Positions 9,150 to 18,458 of a stretch of DNA of 64,000 bases are shown here, piece after piece. Below the pieces are notes generated by a model, which saw only the letters and a list, made by a program, of their open reading frames with translations, was not told where the DNA came from and did no database searches. The position numbers and the translations under genes are program-made. How positions within the stretch are numbered: position 1 is the first letter of the stretch; every line of letters begins with the position of its first letter. Source of the DNA: Sisyra terminalis (lineage: Eukaryota; Arthropoda; Insecta; Neuroptera; Sisyridae); the NCBI GenBank assembly GCA_958496175.1, contig OY292280.1, forward strand, positions 2,790,001 through 2,854,000, in the 5' to 3' direction.

Positions 9150-9628
9150 TTACAATCCACGGAAGGAAACAAATGGATTCCGTAAATCCCGTTTTACTCG
9201 GATCTTCTCCATTAAGGAATCACTGTCCTGGTTATAAAAATCATCAAGGGTATCCACTGAATCAATAGGATCTTCCAAATCGGTGTCTTCATTTGAATCA
9301 CGAAGATTCTCATTTATATCAGCCTTAAAACAAATTTGTAAATTTATTTTTGGAATTAAATGGATCACATTTGTCTGGATTTTCAGGAAACTTAAAATTG
9401 ACTTACGAAATATCTAGGTGCATCATTATTGGCCATTTTCGCGATTCCTTGTTGTTTTTGCCACGGATACACGAAATTACCATTGATTATCATCAAAATG
9501 GGGCTAATAATTGCTGCCCCAGCTAGAATGATATACAATGCGTAGATAAGGTGATTACCATTGCCTTTTGATTTCATGGTTGAATGAATACCAAAACCGC
9601 TTTCTAGTCCTCGTTGCTGGAACATCAT
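9150..9628 (-). CDS. Small single-pass membrane protein with RVKR site, paralogue of the 6480 gene
   Basis: Exons on the minus strand are 9628-9407 and 9323-9150, with an 83-bp phase-0 intron (TTC|GTAAGT donor, TTTTAAG acceptor). The product is 131 residues. The start is the ATG-ATG pair at 9628, the first after the presumed initiator at 9666. Residues 6-15 are RGLESGFGIH, followed by a basic stretch and one hydrophobic segment at about 27-50 with P-I-L-M-I-I-N, so the N terminus is probably cytosolic. The second exon encodes a strongly acidic region (about residues 85-112), then an R-x-K-R furin-type motif at 116-119 and a 12-residue C-terminal tail. If the C terminus is lumenal, cleavage could release that tail; this is inference. 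It is convergent with the paralogue at 6480. Function unknown. Confidence 0.75.
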
Positions 9629-9659
9629 TGTACGTATACACAATGTCACTGCTGAGTCG

Positions 9660-9666
9660 CGAATGA
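9660..9666 (-). promoter_or_regulatory. Initiator (Inr) of the 9628 gene
   Basis: TCATTCG on the minus strand, 32 bp upstream of the ATG, followed by CGACTCAG. It matches the initiator of the paralogue in 12 of 15 positions. No TATA box is present at the usual distance, unlike the paralogue. Confidence 0.45.
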
Positions 9667-9721
9667 GTCGCCTAGAACTGCGCACAATCCTCCACAATTT
9701 CAGCGAATTTTTTTCGAACGA

Positions 9722-9745
9722 AAACGAACTTTTTTTGAACGAAAA
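9722..9745 (-). promoter_or_regulatory. 24-bp promoter element shared with the 6480 gene
   Basis: Minus-strand copy of the element at 6350-6373, 23 of 24 positions identical and 17 consecutive bases exact. The start of the exact part lies 72 bp upstream of the initiator. The motif GAACGAAAA is repeated around it (9717-9745). Confidence 0.55.
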
Positions 9746-9920
9746 TCACTTCTACTTGTGTGGTCCACAAAAGTGATAGTTTGCAATTTTTACACAAAAA
9801 TAGGCTCAAGTTTCTTTTAGCACCCTCAAATCTGGCAACTCCTCAATTTCAAAATGAAGTTAGCTTCAATATGGACAATTTAGTTGTTTATGGGTACAAG
9901 CTTTTCCAGAACTTTCCTTG

Positions 9921-10347
9921 GTATAAGCTTGGATCAGGAACGTCGAAATTTGAGATTTGTTTTTGAATGGTTTCGATATTATTCCTGTACGTATTGTTCA
10001 CTCGAATGCAATTTGTACGTAAATTTTGACATGTCAGAAATAAAGTAGTGGTTGTTATTTTCAATTATGTATTTATATTGTATTATGTAAAATTAAATTT
10101 TCTAAATAAAGTCTACTTTGGGCAAGTCCATTTCAGCACACCCACAATTTGGCAACGTTGCATTTTCGACTTTGTTTTAATTAAATTCGCGATTAAATCG
10201 ATCCATAATAACAATATCCGTCGCTTCTTCATTTCTGGCATATGTCAAAGTTTACGTAGAAATTGCATTCGAGTGAACAATACGTACCCATTCGGAATAG
10301 TTATCTACAGTTCGGAATATCTCGACATTCCTGATCCAAGCTTATAC
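9921..10347. mobile_element. Fold-back element with arms of about 115 bp
   Basis: The left arm (about 9921-10040) and right arm (about 10232-10347) are inverted copies. Shared blocks include TATAAGCTTGGATCAGGAA, GTACGTATTGTTCACTCG and ATGCAATTT, with a small indel and scattered mismatches. About 190 bp separate the arms. A related phrase (GCACCCTCAAATCTGGCAAC and GCACACCCACAATTTGGCAAC) occurs in direct orientation at about 9821 and 10137. The open frame 10048-10362 is produced by this structure and is not considered a gene. Confidence 0.65.
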
Positions 10348-10352
10348 CCTTT

Positions 10353-10631
10353 CCTTATATAAATCGATAGAGTTATTCAAGTGCTATCGAATAAACTAAT
10401 TATTGTACACCTATGATCGAAAGTTTACGTGGAAATTAAATTCAAAGATATGATTTTTAGGCTCCCGCTTTGTACTTAAGCCATTCCCGAAATATTGCTT
10501 CACGAAAATCAAAAATTCCCAATCCTCTTCCTCATTTTTCGAAGATTTTTTTTCCGCTAGTAATTAAGTGACGTCACAATACGAATGAGCACAAACAAAA
10601 AAAGGAAAATATAACTCATCAATCGATCGAT
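10353..10631. other. Non-coding DNA before the duplicated 1.8-kb unit
   Basis: No gene or repeat is recognised. Confidence 0.35.
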
Positions 10632-10738
10632 TATTTCGACTAAGGAAAATTTAGAAACAAGGATCAATGTTAATTAGTGATATTATAAGCTGTGGGGAAT
10701 AGAAATCAATCATCATAAATTATTAAAAAAAAAAAAAA

Positions 10739-10809
10739 TGGACCCAAACGGGACTCGAACACGGGACCTTAGCTCCAGCAGTGCGACACTTATTTACTCG
10801 GCTACAAGC
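10739..10809 (-). repeat. tRNA-like segment (tRNA-derived SINE head or pseudogene)
   Basis: Read on the minus strand it has a D-arm-like TAGCCGAGTAAATAAG (A box), a middle part resembling an anticodon arm (GCACTGCTGGAGC), and an excellent B box/T arm, CCGTGTTCGAGTCCCG, ending TTTGGGTCCA. The 5' seven bases do not pair with the 3' end, so there is no acceptor stem and it is not a functional tRNA. It is present in both copies of the duplicated unit. Confidence 0.55.
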
Positions 10810-11959
10810 TTATATATTTATATGGCGTTGAAACTTTTATGTAAATAATTCTTATGAGATTTCCAGAAAATTAAAAAAAAAATCGATCGAAATTATTGAA
10901 ACATCCCGAAAATATTCAAACCATAGCTGGTCCGTGTTACATCCGGAAAAGTTGTCGAAAAACATGGAAACATTTTAATGTCCTCCCCTATTTTTTTTGA
11001 TATTTAAAATTTTTCATATCAAACCAAAGTTGGTAAATAAAATGGAATTCTTGCAAAGTTGACTTATGGACTAATACTATTCCTTTTCATTGTAATCATT
11101 TACTAAAAGTTTGGTATGAAAATTCCAATAATGTAAAAGGAAACAAAGTGAATTATTGAAAATTTCAAAATAGATTTACTTCTCAAACGTACAATAACAA
11201 TAACAGGTAATTTCGCCTGAAGCATTGAACTTAATTACATTGAAACACAAATAATACAACTGTCAAATTGCTTTACATACATATTTACAAAGAGATAAAT
11301 TAAATTAAATCTATATAGAACATTTCTTAAATAACATTTATTATTCTACCAGCTCTTTAATAACTAAAGTATTTGCTCCGCATTTGAATTTCAAAATAGC
11401 AAATATTTTCACCCGAACTTATTAATGAGCCAACTTAAGTTTGCAGTGCCACCTATGAGTCAATAGCTTGAACTCATAGCTTCCAACAAAATTCGAAACG
11501 CAATTTCGGCGTTGTTTTAATTCACAATATGAAACAGAGTTGTCAATAACTAAGAATGGTTAAAAAACACTAACACGGAAATAGGAATAAATAGTGGAAT
11601 AAATTAAGGATATGGATAGTGGTTGTAATATGATAAATTTAAAGTGCTATAATGTAATATGTGCTGTAATGTGAAACGGATAATATTTATTGTGAAATTG
11701 GGGGAATGCAGGCAATGTCAACATAAGGTTAGAGGTACGTTCTGTCAATTTTGTACATATTTTCCTAGGTTTTATTATATAATGACTGGATAATATGATG
11801 AAAATTTAAAAACAATGTAGAGAAGAATTTAATCAAATCATTTATAAATATAAGCCATTGGGAGTGCAACATAAATATTGTAATATCAAAAGAATAACTC
11901 CATCCACAAGTCTTGACAACACGGGATAAACAGGACCATAAACCTTTGTAATGATAATT

Positions 11960-12411
11960 CGGGTTTGTTTTTTTACACAGGACAACAAAAATTTCATATA
12001 AATACTCACTAAAAGTCATTATTTAATAATTCGAGGAGAAAGTTAGCTCTCATAAAAAATAGTCACCCCTCAAAACGACAAACTTTTGGGTAAATTTGGT
12101 GCATGCATTTTCACTTCCTTAATTTCCCGTTTTAATTTTCCAAGGATCAAACAAATAAATGCTTATTATTTTTATGCATTTCGGTTAATGATGATTTAAT
12201 CTTTAATACCACACTTAATTTCGGCGAAAAAAATCTACCTTTATATCTTTTTTATGAACTTGAAAATAGTCCTTTTTGAAACTTTTAAACGATATTGCGA
12301 GTGTCCTTTAGTACACAGGACCAAAAAATTTTTCACTCCACATCTCACGTAAGGACATTGTTTAATAATCCATTGCGAAAATTAGCTCTTATAAGGAAAA
12401 GTCACCCCTCG
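11960..12411 (+). repeat. Diverged satellite sequence, about 1.3 monomers
   Basis: From ACACAGGACAACAAAAATTTC onward the sequence follows the 339-bp satellite consensus in order (GTCACCCCTC, AAATTTGGTGCA, CCAAGGATC, GGCGAAA, CTTTTTGAAAC, ACACAGGA, CTCACGTAA, AAGTCACCCCTC). It has many substitutions. It is the same edge sequence as at 18014-18458 but is isolated from the main array by about 5.6 kb. Confidence 0.9.
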
Positions 12412-12553
12412 TGAAGTAAGTTAGGCATTGGAAGCTTTTTTAAAAGCTTTATTTAAACAACTTTTCAAAACACTAGTGAACTATATTTGTGGATAATCAA
12501 AATACGATTTTTTCGTTGACTTTGAACAGTTATACTGTGTATACAATATATAG

Positions 12554-12706
12554 AATATATTGCGGTCCAATTCATGTAGTATAATTTAATATAATAATAT
12601 ATAAAAATCATATCATAAACATAAATTTGAACAGAATTTCAAACAAAAATATTTTTGACGTATTGCCCAGATACGTATTCCGATTGCCAAGCAAACTTCC
12701 TCATGA
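12554..12706 (+). repeat. Dispersed 150-bp repeat, copy 2
   Basis: Second copy of the element at 333-489, same orientation, sharing GGTCCAAT, ACATAAATTTGAACAGAA, GACGTATTGC and GATTGCCAAGCAA. It starts about 140 bp after the end of duplicated unit copy 1. The open frame that runs through it (12627-12812) is not preserved in copy 1. Confidence 0.7.
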
Positions 12707-12852
12707 GGTAGGCAATACGTTACATATATCTGTGGAGTTTGACCTGCGAGATTTGACGTTATTAGAAATTTTCTTGATTAGCAATTTTCGTCATTTATTT
12801 TTGCTATTCTAGTTATCTACCTCTGGGGCTGAAAGCTCGCGTTGGCATCCTT

Positions 12853-12872
12853 TTATATATATATATATATAT
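12853..12872. repeat. TA microsatellite
   Basis: About nine uninterrupted TA dinucleotides. Confidence 0.9.
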
Positions 12873-12879
12873 TTCTTAG

Positions 12880-14284
12880 TTCCTGTTTCTATTATTTGAG
12901 CACAATTGTTATATTTCTATAGAATAGATAAACACTTTCAAACCAATTGAGTTTTGAAATTAATTTTTAAGAGTTTTTTTTTTGCTTAGTCTTTTAGTGA
13001 AAGCTTCAAATAACTATAAAATTGTTGATATTTCAAAGTAAAATATATTTAATATCTTTCAATTATTATATTTGGTGCAATATTTCAGTCCTTGGAATTC
13101 ACGTCTAGACCAGTGGTTCTCATTTAAAATTTGGCCACATTACAGACATCAAAGCTCTTATGGAAATGTTTTATGGCTGCTCCCAATATGGATTTTGGGA
13201 TGTAAATAGCTGTAGTATTTCCATAAAAATAAATCATTTTATAAGAATAAATTCAACAGGGGGCAGCATTTAAGCATTAAGAAATATAAAAAAGTTATTA
13301 ATTAATGTGAATTTTTTTTTATATCAATATTTACTATGAAATATTTTTTTTTTGGAGAAATGTATGTTGGTGACTGCAGCAAAATCCTTTAGTGGACGTA
13401 CATAAAAACTATTGGCTTACCACTGTATAACGAAAAAATATTCATTTAGTATTTCAAAGAAATACAAAATGTGTTCGATATTATGGATGTAATCGATACA
13501 TCGATTTTTTCAAACATTGATTTATCGTTCATTTGGAGAAGTGCCTTCCTTCAGGTTTTGACCATAAAATATATACTTCAAATAACTAATAAACTCATAT
13601 AATATCTTATTTTTAATCTTTTAAGAGTAGGAATAAAAAAAATTTTTTTTTTTGATTAAATTACTCACCTTAATGGATTTAGATATGAATCTTAATTTCC
13701 AAAAAAAAAATGAAATTCATACCTAAAAAAGATAAATAATTACTTTCACTTACAAATTTTAAACAGTAAATTCAAATAAAAACCACTATTTTGTCTTCCA
13801 CCAATTAAGAAATTAAATGTGAACTTTTTTCCAAAACTTTATTTTTGAAGTGAAAACTTCCTTAGGCACGTTCTATAGCTACAAGTATGACGCCTGCGCT
13901 TAGCTCATAGTGAACTGTGAGAGTATGTATGAGATGAGAATGAATTTGAGAAAAAATATGTGTCGTATCCGGAAATTTTTTATTTTAATGGAAAATTGGT
14001 TGATTAAAGAGTCCATCATTAGTAGTAGACTGAAGAGAAGGCAATCCTAGTTATAACAATGAATAAGTAGGAGAGTTAAGTTAAGGAAGTTTATTCTTCA
14101 GATTCTACTTGTCCCTTTTCTGATTTTAGAAGTTCCCCTTCCCAATTCCAATTGGTCAGGTCTACTTCTGAGATACTAAGTCTCAACAGGCAACTTCGGT
14201 AGGTAATCAAGATACAGTCTAAAATCTTAAATATCTGAGAGACACAATCTTCGATAATGTATACATTCAAAGATCAAGATGTAG
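12880..14284. other. Intergenic DNA with a possible hAT-like end
   Basis: No gene is supported. CAGTGGTTCTCA at about 13111 resembles the terminal inverted repeat of many hAT elements, and an inverted CCACTG lies at about 13420. Only about seven bases match between the two ends and no 8-bp target duplication was found, so a degraded hAT-type MITE is only a suggestion. Several T runs occur (13300-13360, 13620-13650). Confidence 0.3.
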
Positions 14285-14456
14285 CCTACTGGTGAACGAG
14301 TGGTCTAGGTGGCCGCTCTAAAACTGGTAGGTTCTGGATTAGATCCTTGGAAAGAGCAAATTTTCGATATTTCTTGATTTACGGATTTTTAATAACCGTA
14401 AAGTTGCCAAAGACCTTAGTAGTTATAAAGCGACGGTAAATAACAACTAAATAAAA
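14285..14456 (+). mobile_element. tRNA-derived SINE
   Basis: The head resembles a tRNA: GAACGAGTGGTCTAGGTGG (A box) and GGTAGGTTCTGGATTAGATCC (B box, degraded by substitution and a small insertion). It is followed by a tRNA-unrelated body and an A-rich tail with the phrase AAATAACAACTAAATAAAAA. This pattern is common in insect SINEs. No target-site duplication could be read with confidence. Confidence 0.5.
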
Positions 14457-15659
14457 ATACCAGAAATTCAAAAAAGGAGAACCTAATGTTTTGAGGTAAT
14501 CAGAAACTAGTCCGAAACTAGTCAAATACTTTAATGGAATTCTAAGCTAATATGACTTTCCTAATGGCTTAAATTTTGGTCGGTAGTTTTATTTTTCTTT
14601 AGATCCTAAATCTACCAAAATGTATGGATTAGGGAAAAAATTGGGTTGATCGATTTTAGTCAGGAAAAATCACTTCTTAAAATTTAGATTTAGAACCAAA
14701 TTTTGGTACTCATAGCTTATGGGTTGATACTAGAAATGTGTTGTATAAGTTATTTTGGACGAGAATTGAGGATAGGGGAAGTGGAACTTCCATGAAAGAG
14801 TTAGCACGGAAATAATTAATGGAAAAAAATTATTTGTTCTTCCAGGATTTTTAATTTGTAGGATTAGTACACAAATATCAAAAATTTCTATTCTATCACG
14901 ACTCTTAATCCATTGCTTAAGGATAAGGAGGAAAATCGGTAATGGAATAATTTCAATTATAATCCCAATTTTTTTTATTTGGGAACATCGTTACTATTGT
15001 TCCAGTAAGGAGCTTTGACGAACAATGGCACAAACCACAGAAGCATGTATCCCATAAATAATAATAGGGAGATAATTGCTACTTCCAAGAAATTTATTTC
15101 TACCAAAACATATATTCATGAATCTATACTGAACTATTCTCAATTATTTATTCCTGAGGTAAACTTAGAATATATCGAATATTGGAACATCACATGAAGA
15201 ATTTGATTCCCAATAATTCACCATTTTCTTTTATCTCAATTATCAAAATTTAACCAAATTTAACATTTATCCATTTCACAATTATGAAAATAGTGGATCT
15301 CATATATATAAAAAACAGAACAAAAGTACATTCAACATAAATACATACTAACAAGATATAAGTCACGAAGACGAAGTTGTAGGTATCCACTATCTTTTAA
15401 AAAAAAGTGAGAAACCGATTAAAAATCAAATATATCTAAAATAGCAAAAAAATCATATTTCTTTTAGTAAGTTGAAAAAAGATATCCTTAAGGGTGCGAA
15501 AATGTGTAAGTGTGAGAGAGATGCGAATATAACAAGGGAATACCCCCATAGAAACTTGGTCACTAGGTAAGTAGGTCACTAGGTCATTTCACTTTCGTTA
15601 CGAGTGCGTACAAACGAATGGAATTTACTTACGCATAACGCACTTGGCGCCCCCAGTTT
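14457..15659. other. Intergenic DNA
   Basis: No gene or recognised repeat. Open frames such as 15015-15197 have no protein-like features. Confidence 0.35.
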
Positions 15660-16006
15660 CATTCATAATTCCTCGGATTTATGAATGAAAAGTTTGGACC
15701 TGCCTATGCACCTAGCTGCATTTCTCTCCCACTTACGTATATTGACACCTGAGCTTAGACGATCTTTTTTCATTTAGTGCAACGCCCCAAACTTGGTTGT
15801 CCTGAATCTATGAATGCAAATTCTAACCTACCGTCATTACCTGTCTTCTTCTTACACTTATGTATTTGGCCACCCAAACGCTTGTTATTTTTTTTTAGTA
15901 CGTGCAATATTCAAAAAGAGTATTTTTCGCCCTTCCAAGAATCATTGAGCCTACTTTGATTTACCTGTCTTCTTCTAACACATACAAATTTTGGCACCCA
16001 AGTATT
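15660..16006 (+). repeat. Degenerate tandem repeat, three copies of about 124 bp
   Basis: Aligned landmarks CTGCATTTCTCTCCCACTTA (15716), CTGTCTTCTTCTTACACTTA (15841) and CTGTCTTCTTCTAACACATA (15965) are spaced 125 and 124 bp. Each is followed by TTGRCACC/TGGCCACCC/TGGCACCC-type text and preceded by related pyrimidine-rich sequence. The unit is more GC-rich than its surroundings. No conserved frame. Confidence 0.6.
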
Positions 16007-16192
16007 CATCATCCCTTGGAATATTTCGTAGATAATAAAAATGCGCTAACTTAAATTTGTATTGGCATGAAAAAAGAGAGGTTCTAAATTTTCATTCTTA
16101 TCTCTGTACCTAAAGCCATTCTCACTAAAATTGTATGTAAACTGTATGTATGTATCTTATATAGAGAACAGATATTCAAAAAAATCAAATTT

Positions 16193-16436
16193 CACGTAAG
16201 GGCATTGTTTAATAATCCGTTGTGAAAATTAGCTCTTATAAGGAAAAGTCACCCCTCGAAAATGACCATTTTTTAGGCCAAATTGGTGCATGCGTTTTCA
16301 CATCCATAAATTCCCGATTTAATTTTCCAAGGATCTAGCCAATAAATGGTAAATATTTTCATGCAATACTATTAAGGATGATTTAGTCTAAAATATTCTA
16401 CCTAATTTTCAAGAAAAAAATCATCCCTTATATACT
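16193..16436 (+). repeat. Isolated satellite fragment, about 0.7 monomer
   Basis: Follows the satellite consensus from TCACGTAAGG through AATAATCCGTTG, AAGTCACCCCTCG, GGTGCATGCGTTTTCAC, CCAAGGATCTAG and AAGGATGATTTAG to CATCCCTTATATAC, with clear divergence. Both ends are abrupt. It retains GGTGCATGC like the edge monomers, not the interior GGTGCAAGC. Confidence 0.85.
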
Positions 16437-16696
16437 TTTCGATCAAATTTGCGCAGCATGTTCGGATGGTTTTAAATTTCTGTTGGGATTTTTCCATTGT
16501 TAGTTTGTTCAATTTTTTCCATTTTCCATGTATTTAATTTAATCTCTTAGTTGTGAAAAATCAACCGTAGTAAGTTCATAATTCAGTTTTTTTATTATTG
16601 CTCTTTTTACAATTCTTATTTGTTGACAATTCGAATTGTTTAATATCATAATCAATAATCATAATATCAATTCCAACCCCGAAAGGCTGAATTGGA
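16437..16696. other. AT-rich spacer
   Basis: No feature recognised between the satellite fragment and duplicated unit copy 2. Confidence 0.35.
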
Positions 16697-18458
16697 TATT
16701 TCGACGAATGAAAATCTGGAAACAAGGATCAATGTTAACTAGTGATATTATTAGCTGTGTGGAATAGAAATCAATCATTATAAATTATAAAAAAAAAAAC
16801 TGGACCCAATCGGGACTCGAACACGGGAACTTGGCTCCAGTAACGGGGCACTTATTCATTCGACTACAAGCAGATATAATTTTTTATCGTTACAACTTAT
16901 ATATGAACAATTCTTATAAGATTTCCAGAAAATTAAAAAAAAAATCGATCAAAATAATTGGAATATCCCGAAAATATTCAAACCAAAGCTAGTCCGTGTT
17001 ATATCCGGAAAAGTTGTCGAAAAACATGGAAACATTTTAATGTCCTCCCCTATTTTTTTCGATATTTAAAATTCTTCATATCAAACCAAAGGTGGTAAAT
17101 ATAATGGAATTTTTGCAAAGTTGACTTATGGACTAATACTATTCCTTTTCATTGTAATCGGTTACTAAAGTTTTAGTATGAAAATGCTAATAATGGAAAA
17201 GGAAACAAAGTGATTTATCGAAAATTTCAAAATAGATTTCCTTCTCAAATGTACAATAACAATAACAGGTAATTTCGCCTGAAGCATTGAACTTAATAAC
17301 ATTGAAACACAATAACTGTCAAATTGTTTTGCATACATAATAACAAAGAGATAAATTAAATTAAATCTATATAGAACATTTCTTAAGTAACATTTATTAT
17401 ACTACTTGCTCTTTAATAACTAAAGTATTTGCTTCGCATTTGAATTTCAAAATAGCAAATATTTTTTCCAAAACTTATTAATGATCCAACTTAAGTTTGC
17501 AGTGCCACCTATGAAACAAAAGCTTGAACTCATAGCTTCCAACAAAATTCGAAATGCGATTTCGGCGTTGCTTTAATTTAAAGAATAAGACACTCAGTAT
17601 TGTCAAATAAGAATGGTTAAAGAAAACAATAACACATAAATTAGAATAAATGGTGAATGAAATTAAGGAAATGAATCATGGGAGTAATAAAATAAACTTC
17701 AGGTGCTATAATGTGATAAGTGCAATAATGTGAAATAATTAATATTTATTGTGAAATTATGGATATGAAAGCAATGATTACATAAGGTTACAGGTACGTT
17801 CTGTCATTTTGGATATATTTTTCTACGTTTTCTTATATAATGACTGAATAATATGATGTAAATTTAAAAACTAATTATGTAGAGAAAAATCTAATTAAAT
17901 CATTTGTAAATGTAAGCCACTGGGAGTGCAGCATAAATATTTTGAATATCAAAAAAAAAGTCATGACATCACGGGATAACCAAAACCATAAACTTTTGTA
18001 ATGATAATTCGGATGTCTTTTTTCACACAGGACAACAAAAATTTCTTATAAATACTCACGAAAAGTCATTATTTAATAATCCAAGAAGAAAGTTAGCTCT
18101 CAATGAATTAGTCACCCCTCAAAACGACAAACTTTTGGGCAAATTTGGTGCATGCATTTTCACTTCCTTTCCTTCCCGTTTTTATTTTCCAAGGATCAAG
18201 CCAATAAAAGCTTATTGTTTTCATGCATTTCGGTTAATGATGATTTTGTCTATAATATCACACTTAATTTCAACGATAAAAATCTACCTTTATATCCTTT
18301 TTATGCACTCGAAAATTGTCCTTTTTGAAACTTTGAAACGATATTGCGGGTGTTCTTTTGCACACAGGATAAAAATTTTTTCACTCCACATCTCACGTAA
18401 TGACATTGTTTAATAATCCGTTGCGAAAATTTGCTGTTATAAGGAAAAGTCACCCCTC
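16697..18458 (+). repeat. Duplicated unit, copy 2, running into the satellite array
   Basis: Direct copy of 10632-12411 with the same internal order. Unlike copy 1, its satellite end continues without a break into the 46-kb array. It therefore looks like the array edge, and copy 1 like an older duplicate of that edge moved about 6 kb outward. The 92-codon frame at 18135-18413 is satellite sequence, not a gene. Confidence 0.85.
16801..16870 (-). repeat. tRNA-like segment, second copy
   Basis: Counterpart of 10809-10739 within duplicated unit copy 2. It retains the B box (GTTCGAGTCCCGATTGGGTCCA) but the D-arm side is further degraded. Not a functional tRNA. Confidence 0.5.

Larger units (their letters stand above)
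10632..12411 (+). repeat. Duplicated unit, copy 1 (tRNA-like segment, unique DNA, satellite edge)
   Basis: This stretch is collinear with 16697-18458, by eye about 90 percent identical with small indels. Order within the unit: ATTTCGAC boundary, tRNA-like segment (minus strand), about 1.1 kb of otherwise unique AT-rich DNA, then satellite-related sequence ending AAGTCACCCCTC. Homology stops at 12411, where copy 2 continues into the main array. The minus-strand open frame 11765-12019 inside it is not kept in copy 2, so it is probably not a gene. Confidence 0.85.

Noticed and set aside
10048..10362. 104-codon open frame
   Set aside because: It begins with GTG, spans the loop and right arm of the fold-back element, and has no protein-like features.
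11765..12019. 84-codon minus-strand open frame
   Set aside because: It lies in the duplicated unit and partly in satellite sequence; the collinear region of copy 2 (about 17.83-18.08 kb) does not keep it open.
13111..13425. hAT transposon
   Set aside because: Only the first seven bases of the ends match and the flanks do not show an 8-bp duplication; kept only as a remark in the intergenic entry.
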